Source of the DNA: Paraburkholderia silviterrae
Lineage (GTDB): Bacteria > Pseudomonadota > Gammaproteobacteria > Burkholderiales > Burkholderiaceae
DNA length: 64,000 nt
Assembly: GCF_004353915.1 (NCBI RefSeq)
Contig: NZ_SMRP01000023.1
Coordinates: forward strand, 65,281-129,280
Reading direction: 5' to 3'
Notes under the pieces: model-generated
The model's database searches: none
What the model was told of the DNA's origin: nothing
What the model saw: only the letters and a program-made list of their open reading frames with translations
Program-made: the position numbers and the translations under genes
In this document: positions 1-9,746 of the stretch, piece by piece
Numbering within the stretch: the stretch's first letter is position 1
How the letters are laid out: the number at the start of each line of letters is the position of its first letter

Positions 1-881
1 TACGTATAGTGGAAATCGTGACGCTTGCCCGTGATCATCATGTCGTCGTCGCGGTCCGGACGCAGCTTCACGGGGCACAGCAGCTTCCACGCGGCGAGCG
101 CCGCGCAGCACGCGAACAGGCCCGACTGCGATTCCTTGCCGCCGAAGCCGCCGCCCATGCGCCGGCATTCCACGAGCACGTTGTGCGAGTGCACGCCCAG
201 CACGTGCGCCACCAGATGCTGCATTTCGCTCGGGTGCTGCGTCGAGCACCAGACGTGCATGCCGTCGTCGTCCTTGGGCACCGCGTAAGCGATCTGCCCT
301 TCCAGATAGAACTGCTCCTGGCCGCCCAGCAGCATTTCGCCTTCGTGGCGGTGCGCGGCGCGTGCGGCGCGCGTGGACGCGTCGCCGCGCGCGAGCTTCA
401 TCGGCGGCAGCACGTATTGCTCGGCGGCGCGCGCCTGCTGCGCGGTGAGCACCGCGGGCAGCTCTTCGTATTGCACTTCGGCGCGGCGCGCGGCAAGGCG
501 TGCCGTGTCGTGCGTGGTGGCCACCACGATGAACATCGGCTGGCCGACGTACTGCACGACGCCATCGGCGAGAACCGGATCGTCGTGGATGATCGGGCCG
601 CAGTCGTTCACGCCGGGAATGTCGCCGGCGGTCAGCACGGCCACCACGCCCGGCGTCGCGCGGACCTTGGACAGATCCATCGAGACGATGCGCGCGTGCG
701 CCTTCTGCGAGAGGCCGAGCGCCGCGTGCAGCGTGCCCGCCACGGTCGGAATGTCGTCGGTGTAGGTGGCGCGCCCGCTCACGTGCAGATGCGCCGATTC
801 GTGCGCACGCGAGACGTGCACCTGCGCGAAAGGTTCGCGCGCCTTCGCTTCTTCCAGGAACGGTTCGGCTTGCTGGTTCAT
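1..881 (-). CDS. xdhB: Xanthine dehydrogenase molybdopterin-binding subunit, partial
   Basis: Large subunit of the two-subunit bacterial xanthine dehydrogenase, which oxidises hypoxanthine and xanthine to urate at a molybdopterin centre. The visible N-terminal 293 residues start MNQQAEPFLE and contain the GRATYTDDIP segment typical of the family and the MGGGFGGKE molybdopterin-contacting loop near residue 247. The 3' end lies beyond base 1, so the gene is cut by the window edge and not necessarily broken. It lies 37 bp downstream of xdhA on the same strand, presumably as one operon. The ATG at 881 is the first start in the frame that preserves the family N-terminus. Confidence 0.93.
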   Translation of the reverse strand, partial: MNQQAEPFLEEAKAREPFAQVHVSRAHESAHLHVSGRATYTDDIPTVAGTLHAALGLSQKAHARIVSMDLSKVRATPGVVAVLTAGDIPGVNDCGPIIHDDPVLADGVVQYVGQPMFIVVATTHDTARLAARRAEVQYEELPAVLTAQQARAAEQYVLPPMKLARGDASTRAARAAHRHEGEMLLGGQEQFYLEGQIAYAVPKDDDGMHVWCSTQHPSEMQHLVAHVLGVHSHNVLVECRRMGGGFGGKESQSGLFACCAALAAWKLLCPVKLRPDRDDDMMITGKRHDFHYT

Positions 882-918
882 TGTTTCGATCTCCGTATGT
901 TTTCCGTTTCCTGGTGTA

Positions 919-2490
919 TCAAGCCGCGCTTTGTGCGGATTCGGCCGCGACGGCGCGCACGTTGAGCGCTTGCGGCGCGAGCGGATTGTTCGGCCGCGTT
1001 TCGAGCCAGAAGCGATAAAGCGTGTTCTTCGCGGCTTCGAGGCGGTAGTCGCTCGTCGCGCGCATGTCGGAGAGCGGTGCGTAGTCGTTGGCCATCGCGA
1101 TCATGGCCGCCTGCGCGGTGGCTTCGTGCCATTGCGCGTCGGCGAGCACGCCTTCCGTGTGGGTCGCGCGCTTGGGCGTGGCCGCCATGCCGCCGAACGC
1201 GATGCGCGGCTCGCGGACCGTGTCGCCATCGGCGATGAACGAGAACGCTGCGCACACCGCCGAAATATCGGAGTCGAAGCGCTTGGACACCTTATACGTG
1301 CGGAACTTCAGGTTCGCGCGCGCGCCGGTGCGAGTCGGCACCTTGAGCGCGAGCACGAACTCGTGCTCGGCCATGTCCTTCTTCTGGTAGGCCAGGTAGA
1401 GGTCTTCGAGCGGCAGCTCGCGCACCGTGTCGCCCCCGCGCAGCACCACGTGCGCGCCGAGTGCGATCAGGCCCGGCATCGAGTCGCCGATGGGCGAGCC
1501 GTTCGCGACGTTGCCGCCGATCGTGCCCGCATTGCGGATCGGCAGCGAAGCAAAGCGCTGCCACATCTCTTCCAGTTCGGGATAGTGCTTCGCGAGCTCC
1601 GCGTAGCCGCGCTCGACGCTCACGCCCGCGCCGATCTCGATCCACGCGTCGCTCACGTCGATCTGGCGCATCGACTCGACCTGGCCCACGTAGACGATGT
1701 CGCCCAGTTGGCGCATCTGCTTCGTGACCCACAGGCCAATGTCGGTGCTGCCCGCGAGAATGCGCGTGTTGGGGCGCGCGGCCTTGATCTCGGCGAACGC
1801 GTCGACGGTGCGCGGCGCATCGTATTGCTGGCCCTTGTGCTCGTAGTGGAACGTCTCGCCGCGCTCGAGCGTGGCGAGCGTCTGCGCGAGCGCCTTTACG
1901 TCGACGGGCTGCTTCGGCGCGTCGGCCTTGAACATCTGCTCGGCGGCGTCGAGGATAGGGCGATAGCCCGTGCAGCGGCACAGATTGCCGGTCAGCGCGT
2001 TGGCGATCTCGTCGCGCGACGGCACGCTGCAGGCCGCCTTGCCCGGGCAGCCCTGGCCTGGGTGTCCCGCATGACCCGCCGCGCCGGCGTGCTCATGGCC
2101 GTGCTTTTCGTAGAGCGCCCACATCGACATGACGAAACCGGGGGTGCAGAAGCCGCATTGCGAGCCGTGGCAGTCCACCATCGCCTGCTGCACGGGGTGC
2201 AGCGACCCGTCGGGCTGGCGCAGGTCTTCGACGGTGAAGAGCGCCTTGCCGTCGAGCGTAGGCAGGAACTGGATGCAGGCGTTGACGGCCTTGAAGCTCA
2301 CGCCGCCTTCGGCCGTGCGCTCGCCGACGACGACGGTGCAGGCGCCGCAGTCGCCTTCTGCACAGCCCTCCTTGGTGCCGGTGCAGCGCGCGTCTTCGCG
2401 CAGATACTGGAGAACGGTGCGGGTGACATCCGCGTCGCTGACTTCGCGAATCGCGTTGCGGTGATAAAAGCGGATCGGCTGCTGACTCAT
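919..2490 (-). CDS. xdhA: Xanthine dehydrogenase small subunit (2Fe-2S/FAD)
   Basis: A 523-residue electron-transfer subunit of xanthine dehydrogenase. The plant-type ferredoxin cluster is formed by Cys43, Cys48, Cys51 and Cys72. The second [2Fe-2S] domain has CGFCTPG near 112 and LCRCTGY near 170, and a FAD-binding domain follows from about residue 225 (NTRILAGSTD). An oddity is a His/Gly-rich insertion at about residues 130-154 between the two cysteine motifs of the second cluster, which is absent from short family members. It is the first gene of the xdhA-xdhB operon. The start is the first Met of the conserved N-terminus. Confidence 0.95.
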   Translation of the reverse strand: MSQQPIRFYHRNAIREVSDADVTRTVLQYLREDARCTGTKEGCAEGDCGACTVVVGERTAEGGVSFKAVNACIQFLPTLDGKALFTVEDLRQPDGSLHPVQQAMVDCHGSQCGFCTPGFVMSMWALYEKHGHEHAGAAGHAGHPGQGCPGKAACSVPSRDEIANALTGNLCRCTGYRPILDAAEQMFKADAPKQPVDVKALAQTLATLERGETFHYEHKGQQYDAPRTVDAFAEIKAARPNTRILAGSTDIGLWVTKQMRQLGDIVYVGQVESMRQIDVSDAWIEIGAGVSVERGYAELAKHYPELEEMWQRFASLPIRNAGTIGGNVANGSPIGDSMPGLIALGAHVVLRGGDTVRELPLEDLYLAYQKKDMAEHEFVLALKVPTRTGARANLKFRTYKVSKRFDSDISAVCAAFSFIADGDTVREPRIAFGGMAATPKRATHTEGVLADAQWHEATAQAAMIAMANDYAPLSDMRATSDYRLEAAKNTLYRFWLETRPNNPLAPQALNVRAVAAESAQSAA

Positions 2491-2982
2491 GATTTCTGTC
2501 TCGTCGTGTTCTGCGGCTCGCTGGACTGCCCGAGGGGGGCTGCGTTTGCCGCTCTTTCAGTGGACGGTTCGAAAGCTATCACTGCCAATATTGAGAACCC
2601 ATAGGCAGAGGTACATGGGGGATATATCGTTGATGCGATAAATCGTCGGATTGCGGTTTCGCTGCGCTTATGTGTTGTTGTCCGAATCGCGCGAATAGCG
2701 ACTAGATTCACGCGAAACCGCCAATTCTGGGCCTGGACCTATGCACCACGAAGAGGCAAGCACGCCGCGGCACACCCTTCCATGGCCCGTAGCCGCGTGA
2801 AGTTCGCGCATCGTCGCTCAAATCCACGCATTCTCTCCTGAGCACGCCGCGCTGCGGCGAACGCGAAAACGCACGGAAAATCGCCTGTTCAACCCGTTGG
2901 AACGCCTTTTCAACATCTGCGGAAGAACCGGTTCCATGGGACAATCACGCCTTTCCCGCCGTTATCCATCCGCGTTTTCCCC
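2491..2982. other. Divergent intergenic region xdhA / MFS gene
   Basis: This 492-bp stretch between divergently transcribed genes should hold both promoters, but I could not pick a convincing -35/-10 pair. Short open frames here (for example 2708-2944 minus) are arginine-rich and match no family. The 17-bp string gacctatgcaccacgaa at 2735-2751 recurs exactly at 12093-12109. Confidence 0.5.
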
Positions 2983-4209
2983 ATGTCCGCTGATTCAGCG
3001 CCCGAGCGCAACGCCGCGTCGACGACCTTGCAGATCATCCCGGTCGTCTTTTTCACTTTCCTCTGCTACCTGACCATCGGCATTCCGCTCGCCGTGTTGC
3101 CGGGCTACGTGCACAACGACCTCGGCTTCAGCACGATCGTGGCCGGCGGGGCGATCAGCGTGCAATACATCGCGACACTCTGCTCGCGCGCGCTGGCCGG
3201 GCGTTCGGCCGATACGCTCGGGCCCAAGAAGACGGTGACGATCGGCCTGATCGGCTGCGGCGCGAGCGGCGTGCTACTGCTGCTCGCGACGCTCGTCGCG
3301 CACTGGCCGGCGCTCTCGCTAGCACTGCTCGTGACGAGCCGCTTGATGCTCGGCTGCGGCGAGAGCTTGTGCGGCACGGGCGCGATCCTCTGGGGCATCG
3401 GCCGCGTGGGCACCGCGCACAACGCGCGCGTGATCTCGTGGAACGGCATCGCGACCTATGGCGCGCTTGCGCTCGGCGCGCCGCTCGGCGTGGAAATGGC
3501 GCATTACCTCGGCTTCTGGACGCTCGGCGTTTCGGTGATCGCGCTGGCCGCGCTCGGCTTCTGGCTCGCGCGCCCGATCGCGCCGGTGCCGGTCGTGCAC
3601 GGCGAGCGCATGTCGTATCGCAGCGTGCTCACGCGCGTGCTGCCGCATGGCCTCGGCCTTGCGCTCGGGTCGGCGGGCTTCGGCTCGATCGCCACCTTCA
3701 TCACCCTCTTCTATGCGGCGCGCCACTGGCCCAATGCGGCCTTCTCGCTCACGCTGTTCGGGCTGATGTTCATCGGCGCGCGCCTCTTGTTCGCCAACAC
3801 GATCAAGAAGTTCGGCGGATTCCGCGTGGCGATCGCGTCGTTCTCCTGCGAATGCCTGGGCCTTTTGCTGCTGTGGCTCGCGCCCACGCCGCATGTCGCG
3901 CTGCTGGGCGCCGCGCTCACGGGCTTCGGCTTTGCGCTGGTGTTCCCGGCGCTGGGCGTGGAAGCGGTCGGTCTCGTGCCTGCGGCGAGCCGCGGGGCGG
4001 CGCTATCGGCCTACTCGGTGTTTCTCGACCTTTCGCTCGGCATTACGGGGCCGCTTGCGGGCTATGTCGCAAATCTGTTCGGCTATGGATCGGTGTATCT
4101 GTTCGCCGCCATCGCGGCTGCGGCTGGCGTGGCGCTTTCGGTCTCGCTGCATCGCAAGAGCGTGCGGGAAGCGGCACTCGCGCAGCCGGTTACCTCGGAC
4201 GCGCAGTAG
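2983..4209 (+). CDS. MFS transporter, YfcJ/YhhS-like
   Basis: A 408-residue inner-membrane major facilitator superfamily transporter with about twelve hydrophobic segments. The loop 2-3 signature is visible as GRSADTLGPKK near residue 73. The overall pattern, including SRLMLGCGESLCGTGA near 118, resembles the YfcJ/YhhS (UPF0226) efflux subgroup. The substrate cannot be inferred. It stands alone, divergent from xdhA and followed by a hairpin terminator shared with the convergent aspartate decarboxylase gene. Confidence 0.85.
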   Translation: MSADSAPERNAASTTLQIIPVVFFTFLCYLTIGIPLAVLPGYVHNDLGFSTIVAGGAISVQYIATLCSRALAGRSADTLGPKKTVTIGLIGCGASGVLLLLATLVAHWPALSLALLVTSRLMLGCGESLCGTGAILWGIGRVGTAHNARVISWNGIATYGALALGAPLGVEMAHYLGFWTLGVSVIALAALGFWLARPIAPVPVVHGERMSYRSVLTRVLPHGLGLALGSAGFGSIATFITLFYAARHWPNAAFSLTLFGLMFIGARLLFANTIKKFGGFRVAIASFSCECLGLLLLWLAPTPHVALLGAALTGFGFALVFPALGVEAVGLVPAASRGAALSAYSVFLDLSLGITGPLAGYVANLFGYGSVYLFAAIAAAAGVALSVSLHRKSVREAALAQPVTSDAQ

Positions 4210-4221
4210 CAGTCCAGCAGT

Positions 4222-4260
4222 AAAAAACCGCACCGGGCAGCGCGCCCGATGCGGTTCATC
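4222..4260. terminator. Bidirectional hairpin terminator
   Basis: Stem aaccgca/tgcggtt extends into cgggc/gcccg around a short loop, with an A-run before it that reads as a U-tract on the minus strand. It separates the MFS gene (+) from asdA (-). Confidence 0.75.
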
Positions 4261-4312
4261 CTCTTTCGCGTGGCGACGCGCCAACCGCCGCCATGCCGGT
4301 CATCGCCCTTCC

Positions 4313-5971
4313 TTACTTCTTCACTGCTTGCGGATCGATCTTCTTGCCCGTTTCCGCGTTATAGCGCTGGACGTACTCCTCGCTGAGCTTGCGCATCGCG
4401 CGGCCGATCTTGCGATAGTCCGCTTCGTTCAGGTTCGCGAGCGACACGCGGCCCGACGGATGCGCCGTGCCAAAGCCCTTGCCCGGCAGCAGCACGACGC
4501 GGGCCTCGGCCGCGAGACGGAACAGCAGTTCGTTGGGCTGGACCTGCTTGAGCAGCCAGTCGACGAATTCGCGGCCAAAGCGCTTCTCGCCCAGGTACTC
4601 CATGTCGATGATCGTGTAGTAATCGACCTGGTTCGGATCGCCCTCGTCGACGGCAATGCCCATCTCCTCGTAGAGCGCGCGCTTGCGGCTTCGGATCAGG
4701 CGCTTGAGCGCGTTCTTGTAGGCGTCGGGCGTGTCCATCAGAGAGAACAGCGAGAACAGCACCATCTGCACCTGCTGCGGCGTCGATAGACCGGCCGTGT
4801 GATTGAGCGCAACGGTGCGGCTGTCGGCCACCAGACGGTCGATGAACTTGAGCTTGTCCGGCTCCGTCGTGATCGATTCGTAGCGCTTGTGCAGGATCTT
4901 CTTCTCTTCCTTCGGCAGCTTCGCGAGCGTGGCGTCGAGCACGTTGTCGCGATGCGTCGCGATCGCACCCAGACGCCAGCCCGTCGCCCCGAAGTATTTC
5001 GAATAGGAGTACACGAGAATCGTGTTCTTCGGAGCGAGTGCGAAGAGCGACACGAAGTTGTCGGCGAAGGTGCCGTACACGTCGTCGGTCAGCAGGATCA
5101 GGTCCGGGCGCTCCTTGATGATCTCCGCGATGTACTCGAGGCTTTCATCGTCGATCTTCACCGAAGGCGGATTGCTCGGATTGACGAGGAAGAACGCCTT
5201 CACCTTCGGGTCGCGCAGCTTGTCGAGTTCCTTCTTCGAGTACTGCCAGTTGTTCTCGACGGTGGCGTTCAGATGCACGACGTTGAGCTGGTAGTCGTTG
5301 AGTTCGGGAATCTCGATGTAGGGCGTGAAGATCGGCATGCCCAGCGCGATGGTGTCGCCCGCCTTGATCAGGAAGTTCTCGCGCATCGTGTTGAAGATGT
5401 ACGTCATGGCCGCGGTGCCGCCTTCCACCGCGAACACGTCGAACTCGCCGACGAACGGATGCTTGCCGATCATCTCGCGGCGCAGATACTGGCCGACGAT
5501 GATTTCGGACAGCTTGAGCATGCGGTCCGGCACCGGATAGTTGCAGGCCAGAATGCCTTCGCACATTTCGTAGAGGAAGTCGCCCGCCGAAAGACCGAGC
5601 TGGTCGCGCACGTACGACACCGCGCCGCCGATGAAATCGATGCCGGGCTGGCCCTTGTTCTCACGCAGGAACTGGTCGAAGCGCTCGACGATGCCCGCGC
5701 GTTGCGGGAAGCCGCCCACGCCTTCGGGCATGTACGAGAACGAGCGCTCCGATTCGCGCATCGCGAAGAGGCCGAGCTGCCAGAAACCGTGACGCGGAAT
5801 CGTGGCGAGGAAGTTGGGATTGCCGCGGCCGGCGTTGAGCATCGAGAGGTTGGCCGGGCGCTCGGTTGCGCCGCCGCCGGCCGCCTTGATCAGCTCGTCC
5901 TTGAGCTCGAACGGGCTCAGTGCGTCGAGGGCTGCCTTGTCCTTCGTGTCGTTGCCTTTACCTTTTGCCAT
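4313..5971 (-). CDS. asdA: Aspartate 4-decarboxylase (bifunctional, PLP)
   Basis: A 552-residue fold-type I PLP enzyme converting L-aspartate to L-alanine and CO2, with side transaminase activity in this family. The Schiff-base lysine lies in SYSKYFGATGWR (Lys325). Also visible are the NPSNPPS cofactor/substrate motif near 264 and the aspartate in LLTDDVYG near 296. The ATG at 5971 (MAKGKGND) is chosen over the longer upstream frame because GGAGA sits at ribosome-binding distance and the extra 36 residues look non-coding. It follows two AspT-type antiporter genes, so decarboxylation and aspartate/alanine exchange can be coupled to generate proton-motive force. Confidence 0.95.
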   Translation of the reverse strand: MAKGKGNDTKDKAALDALSPFELKDELIKAAGGGATERPANLSMLNAGRGNPNFLATIPRHGFWQLGLFAMRESERSFSYMPEGVGGFPQRAGIVERFDQFLRENKGQPGIDFIGGAVSYVRDQLGLSAGDFLYEMCEGILACNYPVPDRMLKLSEIIVGQYLRREMIGKHPFVGEFDVFAVEGGTAAMTYIFNTMRENFLIKAGDTIALGMPIFTPYIEIPELNDYQLNVVHLNATVENNWQYSKKELDKLRDPKVKAFFLVNPSNPPSVKIDDESLEYIAEIIKERPDLILLTDDVYGTFADNFVSLFALAPKNTILVYSYSKYFGATGWRLGAIATHRDNVLDATLAKLPKEEKKILHKRYESITTEPDKLKFIDRLVADSRTVALNHTAGLSTPQQVQMVLFSLFSLMDTPDAYKNALKRLIRSRKRALYEEMGIAVDEGDPNQVDYYTIIDMEYLGEKRFGREFVDWLLKQVQPNELLFRLAAEARVVLLPGKGFGTAHPSGRVSLANLNEADYRKIGRAMRKLSEEYVQRYNAETGKKIDPQAVKK

Positions 5972-6155
5972 GATGCTCTCCGTTGGAAGACGTTGGGCGT
6001 GCCGCCGTTGCTTGCGCTTGACGCATTGCGCGGGAACGGCACGCGATTTCGACAGATCGATGCGCCCGGGCCTGCGCAACTACAACCCTTCGCGTAGCCC
6101 GACCTGCGCGGCGCGACCTGCGCGGCCCGACCTACGCGGCGCGATTGACTTCATG

Positions 6156-7841
6156 TCATGCGAGACCCACCACGAGCGGCCCGAGCAGCGTGAGCAGCAC
6201 GTTGGCGATCGCGTAGGTGATGGCGAACGGCACCGTGGGCACGGCGCTCTCGGCCTTGTCGAGAATGCCGCCGAAGGCCGGATTCGCACTGCGGGAGCCG
6301 GACAGCGCGCCCGCGAGAATCGCCGCGTTGTTGTATTTGAGGACGTAGCGGCCAAACAGCATCGTGAGGATGAGCGGAACGATCGTCACCACCACGCCGA
6401 GCAGGAAGATCGTGATGCCGCTCTGCTTGATCGTCACCACGGCCTGCAGGCCCGAGTTCAGCCCCACCACCGCGACGAACGCCGCGAGGCCGAAGTCCTT
6501 GAGCAGCTGCGAGGCCGCCGGCGGCATCACGCCGTACATCGGGTGCTTGCCGCGCATCCAGCCGAACAGGAGGCCCGCGAGCAGGCACCCGCCGCCCGAG
6601 CCGAGCGTGAGCGGAATGCCGGCCACGTTCACGACGATCAGACCGATCAGCAGGCCCAGCACGAGGCCCACACCCATGTAGATGAAGTCGGTCTTGTTGC
6701 TGTAGGCGAGCTCGTAGCCCGCGGACTGTACGGCGCGCTTGGTGTCGGTCGCGGTGCCGTAGACGGTCACCACGTCGCCGTGCTCGAGCTTCGTGCCCGG
6801 CAGGATCGGCACCGGCTGCCCCGCGCGCTCGATCTTCTCGATGTACACGCCGTGCCGCAGATCGCGGTCGACGTTCTTGCGCACTTCGGCAATCGTCGTG
6901 TGGTTCATGCCCTTCTTGCTGAACACGACCTGGCGTGTCTGCATCACGAGGCTCATGCCGCCCGAGTCCGGCATTTCCGGGCCGATCAGCGGGCCCACTT
7001 CGACCATCTGCTCGCGGCGGCCGACGACGAGCACGAGGTCATCGCGGCTCAGCACGAAGTCGGGCGTTGGATCGACGAGCTTGCCCGCGCGGCGAACCTT
7101 CTCGATGGCGACAAAATCCTGCTCGGCCACTTCGATCTGCTTGACCGTCTTGCCGGCCGCTGCTTCGACGCGGAAGACGCGGCCGAACAGCTCGGGCAGC
7201 GCGGCGAGCTGGCCCGGCCCCGCCGTGGCGGCGTCGCCGGCCATTTCGCGTTCGGCGTCCATGGAAGCGTCCTTCAGGCTGCGGCCCATGAACTTCGGCA
7301 GGATGTTCACGCAGACGATGATCGCGCCAAGCGAGCCGAACACGTAGGTAACGGCATAGCCGATCGCGACGTCGGCCTGCATGGCCTTCACCTGGTCGGG
7401 CGGCAGGCCGAGGCGCGCGATGGCGTCGCCGGCCGTGCCGATGATCGCCGACTGCGTCATGCCGCCCGCAGCGAGACCCGCGGCGAGGCCCTTGTTGAGG
7501 TGAAAGAGCTTCGCGCAGACGAGCACGGTGGCCAGACCCGCGAGCGCCATGAACACGGCCATCGCAATCTCGCGCAGCGTCTTGCGGTTGAGCGAGTTGA
7601 AGAAGCCCGGCCCGGAGTCGTAGCCCACCGCGTAGATGAAGACCGCGAACATCACCGCCTTCACGCCGTTGTCGATCGTCACACCCACCTGACTGATCAG
7701 GACCGCGGCGAGCAGCGACCCGCCCACGCCGCCTAGCTGGAACTTGCCGAAGTTGATCTGGCCGACCCAGTAGCCGACCGCCAGTGAGAGAAATAAGGCG
7801 ATTTCCGGGGATTTGTGAAAGATGTCATGTAGCCATTCCAT
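6156..7841 (-). CDS. aspT: Aspartate:alanine antiporter, copy next to asdA
   Basis: A 561-residue member of the AAEx/AspT family. Hydrophobic segments occupy about 1-175 and 390-561, flanking two RCK_C (TrkA-C-like) regulatory domains at roughly 205-375. GGGMTQSAIIGTAGDA in the first half and SGSRSANPAFGG in the second are the paired half-repeat motifs. The start at 7841 (MEWLHDIF) is chosen because the longer frame runs through the 12-bp tandem repeat and reads as RPTGRPTG low complexity. It would exchange external aspartate for internal alanine produced by AsdA. It is a paralogue of the gene just upstream. Confidence 0.92.
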   Translation of the reverse strand: MEWLHDIFHKSPEIALFLSLAVGYWVGQINFGKFQLGGVGGSLLAAVLISQVGVTIDNGVKAVMFAVFIYAVGYDSGPGFFNSLNRKTLREIAMAVFMALAGLATVLVCAKLFHLNKGLAAGLAAGGMTQSAIIGTAGDAIARLGLPPDQVKAMQADVAIGYAVTYVFGSLGAIIVCVNILPKFMGRSLKDASMDAEREMAGDAATAGPGQLAALPELFGRVFRVEAAAGKTVKQIEVAEQDFVAIEKVRRAGKLVDPTPDFVLSRDDLVLVVGRREQMVEVGPLIGPEMPDSGGMSLVMQTRQVVFSKKGMNHTTIAEVRKNVDRDLRHGVYIEKIERAGQPVPILPGTKLEHGDVVTVYGTATDTKRAVQSAGYELAYSNKTDFIYMGVGLVLGLLIGLIVVNVAGIPLTLGSGGGCLLAGLLFGWMRGKHPMYGVMPPAASQLLKDFGLAAFVAVVGLNSGLQAVVTIKQSGITIFLLGVVVTIVPLILTMLFGRYVLKYNNAAILAGALSGSRSANPAFGGILDKAESAVPTVPFAITYAIANVLLTLLGPLVVGLA

Positions 7842-7884
7842 CGTGCCCTCGCTTTGGAAGATGTAACTGCTTGCTGCCGTTGAA

Positions 7885-7956
7885 GTTGGACGGCCGGTTG
7901 GACGGCCGGTTGGACGGCCAGTTGGACGGCCCGCAGGACGGTCAGTCGGACGGCCT
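7885..7956. repeat. Six 12-bp tandem repeats between aspT paralogues
   Basis: Six head-to-tail units of consensus gttggacggccg lie between the two antiporter genes. The first three are nearly identical and the last three diverged (gttggacggccc, gcaggacggtca, gtcggacggcct). The period is a multiple of three, so an open frame runs through it, but no domain is encoded. The array sits in the 5' leader of the downstream aspT. Confidence 0.9.
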
Positions 7957-8063
7957 GATGAAAGCGCGCCAATTTTTGAGATATCGCGGCCGTCATCGAC
8001 CGCGGACGGGTTCGGCGCGCGCGATGTCCGTGAGCACTGCGCGCGCCGCTGATCAAGCAAAAA

Positions 8064-9746
8064 TCAGCCAAATTTCGTCGCGAGGCCGACCACCACCGGC
8101 CCCATGAGCGGCAACAAAATGTTCGACAGCGCATAGGTGATCGTGTAGCCGATCACCGGCGTCGAATTGCCCGTCACGCCAACGAGCGCACTGATCGCGG
8201 GCGTGCTGCACTGCTGGCCCGCAATCGCGCCGAGCAGCATCGGCGCTTCGAGCTTGAGGAACATGCGCCCGATCCACAGCGAGAGCAGGCCCGGAATCAG
8301 CACCATCAGGATGCCGGCGAGCGGCAGCGCGAGGCCGTATTCGCGCACGAGCTTGATGGCGTCCGATCCGGCCGAGAGGCCCACGGCCGCGATAAAGGTT
8401 GCGAGGCCGAAGTCCTTGAGCACCTGCGCCGCAGCCGAGGGCAGCGAGCCGACCACGGGGAAATGCGAGCGCAGCCAGCCGAAGAAGAGGCCCGAGAGCA
8501 GGCATCCGCCGCCCGTGCCGAGCTCGAGCGCCACGCCGCCCACCCTCACGCCGAAGCGGCCGATCATCATGCCCACGAGCACGCCGAGGCCGAGGTAGAC
8601 GAAGTCGGTCTTCTGGGTCTGCTGGATCACGTAGCCGAGGCGCTTCGCGCCGCGCGCGACGTCGGTGGGCGCACCGATCAGCGTGAGCACGTCACCGCGG
8701 TGCACCACGGTGCCGGGCAGCGCGGGCACCGTGGTGTCGAGGCGTGTGATCGCGCCCACGTAGATGCCGCGCCCCGCTTCCGGCTCGGCGCGCTCGCGCA
8801 TCTGCGCAAGCGTGAGGCCGTTGGCTTCGCGGCGCGTGAGCATCACGTCCGTGCGCTGCGCGAAGAGCTTCACGAAGCCCTCGCCCGAGACTTCGGCGCC
8901 GAGGCTGCCTGCCGCCTCCACCACGGCCTCGCGCCGCCCCCCGATGAACACGATGTCGCCCGCCTGCAGCACGAACTGCGCGTCGGTGTCGATCTGGCGC
9001 TGCTCGCGCAGAACCCGCTCGACCGTGATGTTGTTGCCAAAGCGCGCCTCGAATGCCGAGACCCGGGTGCCCGCGGCCGGCCCCGCCTCGAACGCTCGGC
9101 CCTCGAGCGGCGGCAGCGCGAGCCGCTGGCCTTCGTCGAGCACGCCGTCGCCGCCGAGCTTGCGAAAGAGGCGCGCGGCCTCCTCGCGCAAGTTCACGCG
9201 CATGAGGATGGGGGCGATCTGGCTCGTGAACAGCACGATGGTGATCAGGCCAAAGAGGTAGCTCACGCTATAGGCGGTCACCACGTGCGCCTGCAGCGTG
9301 CTCACCTGGGCGTCGCTCAAGCCGAGCTTCGCGATGGCCTCCGAGGCCGTGCCGATCACCGCCGACTCGGTGGCGGCGCCCGCCAGCAGGCCGGCGGCCG
9401 TGCCCGCGTCGAGCTTCATCAGGACGACCGCGATCATGATGAGCGTCATGACCGAGACGATTTCGATGATCGACAGAAGTCCATAGCGCCAGCCGCGCCC
9501 GACATTCGCGAAAAACTGCGGGCCGCCCGTGAAGCCGAGCGCGAAGATGAACAGAGCAAAGGCAACGTTCTTGAGATCGGGCGAGATGCGTGCGCCCGTC
9601 TGGCCCAGCACGAGCGCGACGATCAACGTGCCGCATACTCCGCCGAGCGAAATCGGCCCAAAACGGACGGAACCGATCAAATAACCGAGCGCGAGACTCG
9701 CAAACAGCGCTATCTCGGGCTGCGACTTCAGCAATTCAACGATCAT
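8064..9746 (-). CDS. aspT: Aspartate:alanine antiporter, promoter-proximal copy
   Basis: A 560-residue AspT-family antiporter with the same architecture as its neighbour: membrane segments at about 1-175 and 390-560 around two RCK_C domains, with GAATESAVIGTASEA and GQQCSTPAISALVG as the repeat motifs. It is the first gene of a minus-strand run ending in asdA, 222 bp before the second copy. Clear divergence from that copy (different first and second motifs) suggests different substrate preference or affinity rather than recent duplication. It is probably under the divergent LysR regulator. Confidence 0.92.
   Translation of the reverse strand: MIVELLKSQPEIALFASLALGYLIGSVRFGPISLGGVCGTLIVALVLGQTGARISPDLKNVAFALFIFALGFTGGPQFFANVGRGWRYGLLSIIEIVSVMTLIMIAVVLMKLDAGTAAGLLAGAATESAVIGTASEAIAKLGLSDAQVSTLQAHVVTAYSVSYLFGLITIVLFTSQIAPILMRVNLREEAARLFRKLGGDGVLDEGQRLALPPLEGRAFEAGPAAGTRVSAFEARFGNNITVERVLREQRQIDTDAQFVLQAGDIVFIGGRREAVVEAAGSLGAEVSGEGFVKLFAQRTDVMLTRREANGLTLAQMRERAEPEAGRGIYVGAITRLDTTVPALPGTVVHRGDVLTLIGAPTDVARGAKRLGYVIQQTQKTDFVYLGLGVLVGMMIGRFGVRVGGVALELGTGGGCLLSGLFFGWLRSHFPVVGSLPSAAAQVLKDFGLATFIAAVGLSAGSDAIKLVREYGLALPLAGILMVLIPGLLSLWIGRMFLKLEAPMLLGAIAGQQCSTPAISALVGVTGNSTPVIGYTITYALSNILLPLMGPVVVGLATKFG

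Noticed and set aside
766..2604. 612-residue plus-strand open frame
   Set aside because: It is antisense to xdhA/xdhB; the sequence is Arg/His/Ala-rich with no domain, a typical high-GC shadow.
2708..2944. 78-residue minus-strand hypothetical gene
   Set aside because: No ribosome-binding site, no recognisable domain and it lies in a divergent promoter region.
5802..7736. 644-residue plus-strand open frame
   Set aside because: Shadow of the antiporter and decarboxylase genes, His/Arg-rich without any family motif.
7885..7956. CRISPR array
   Set aside because: Units are contiguous 12-mers without spacers.
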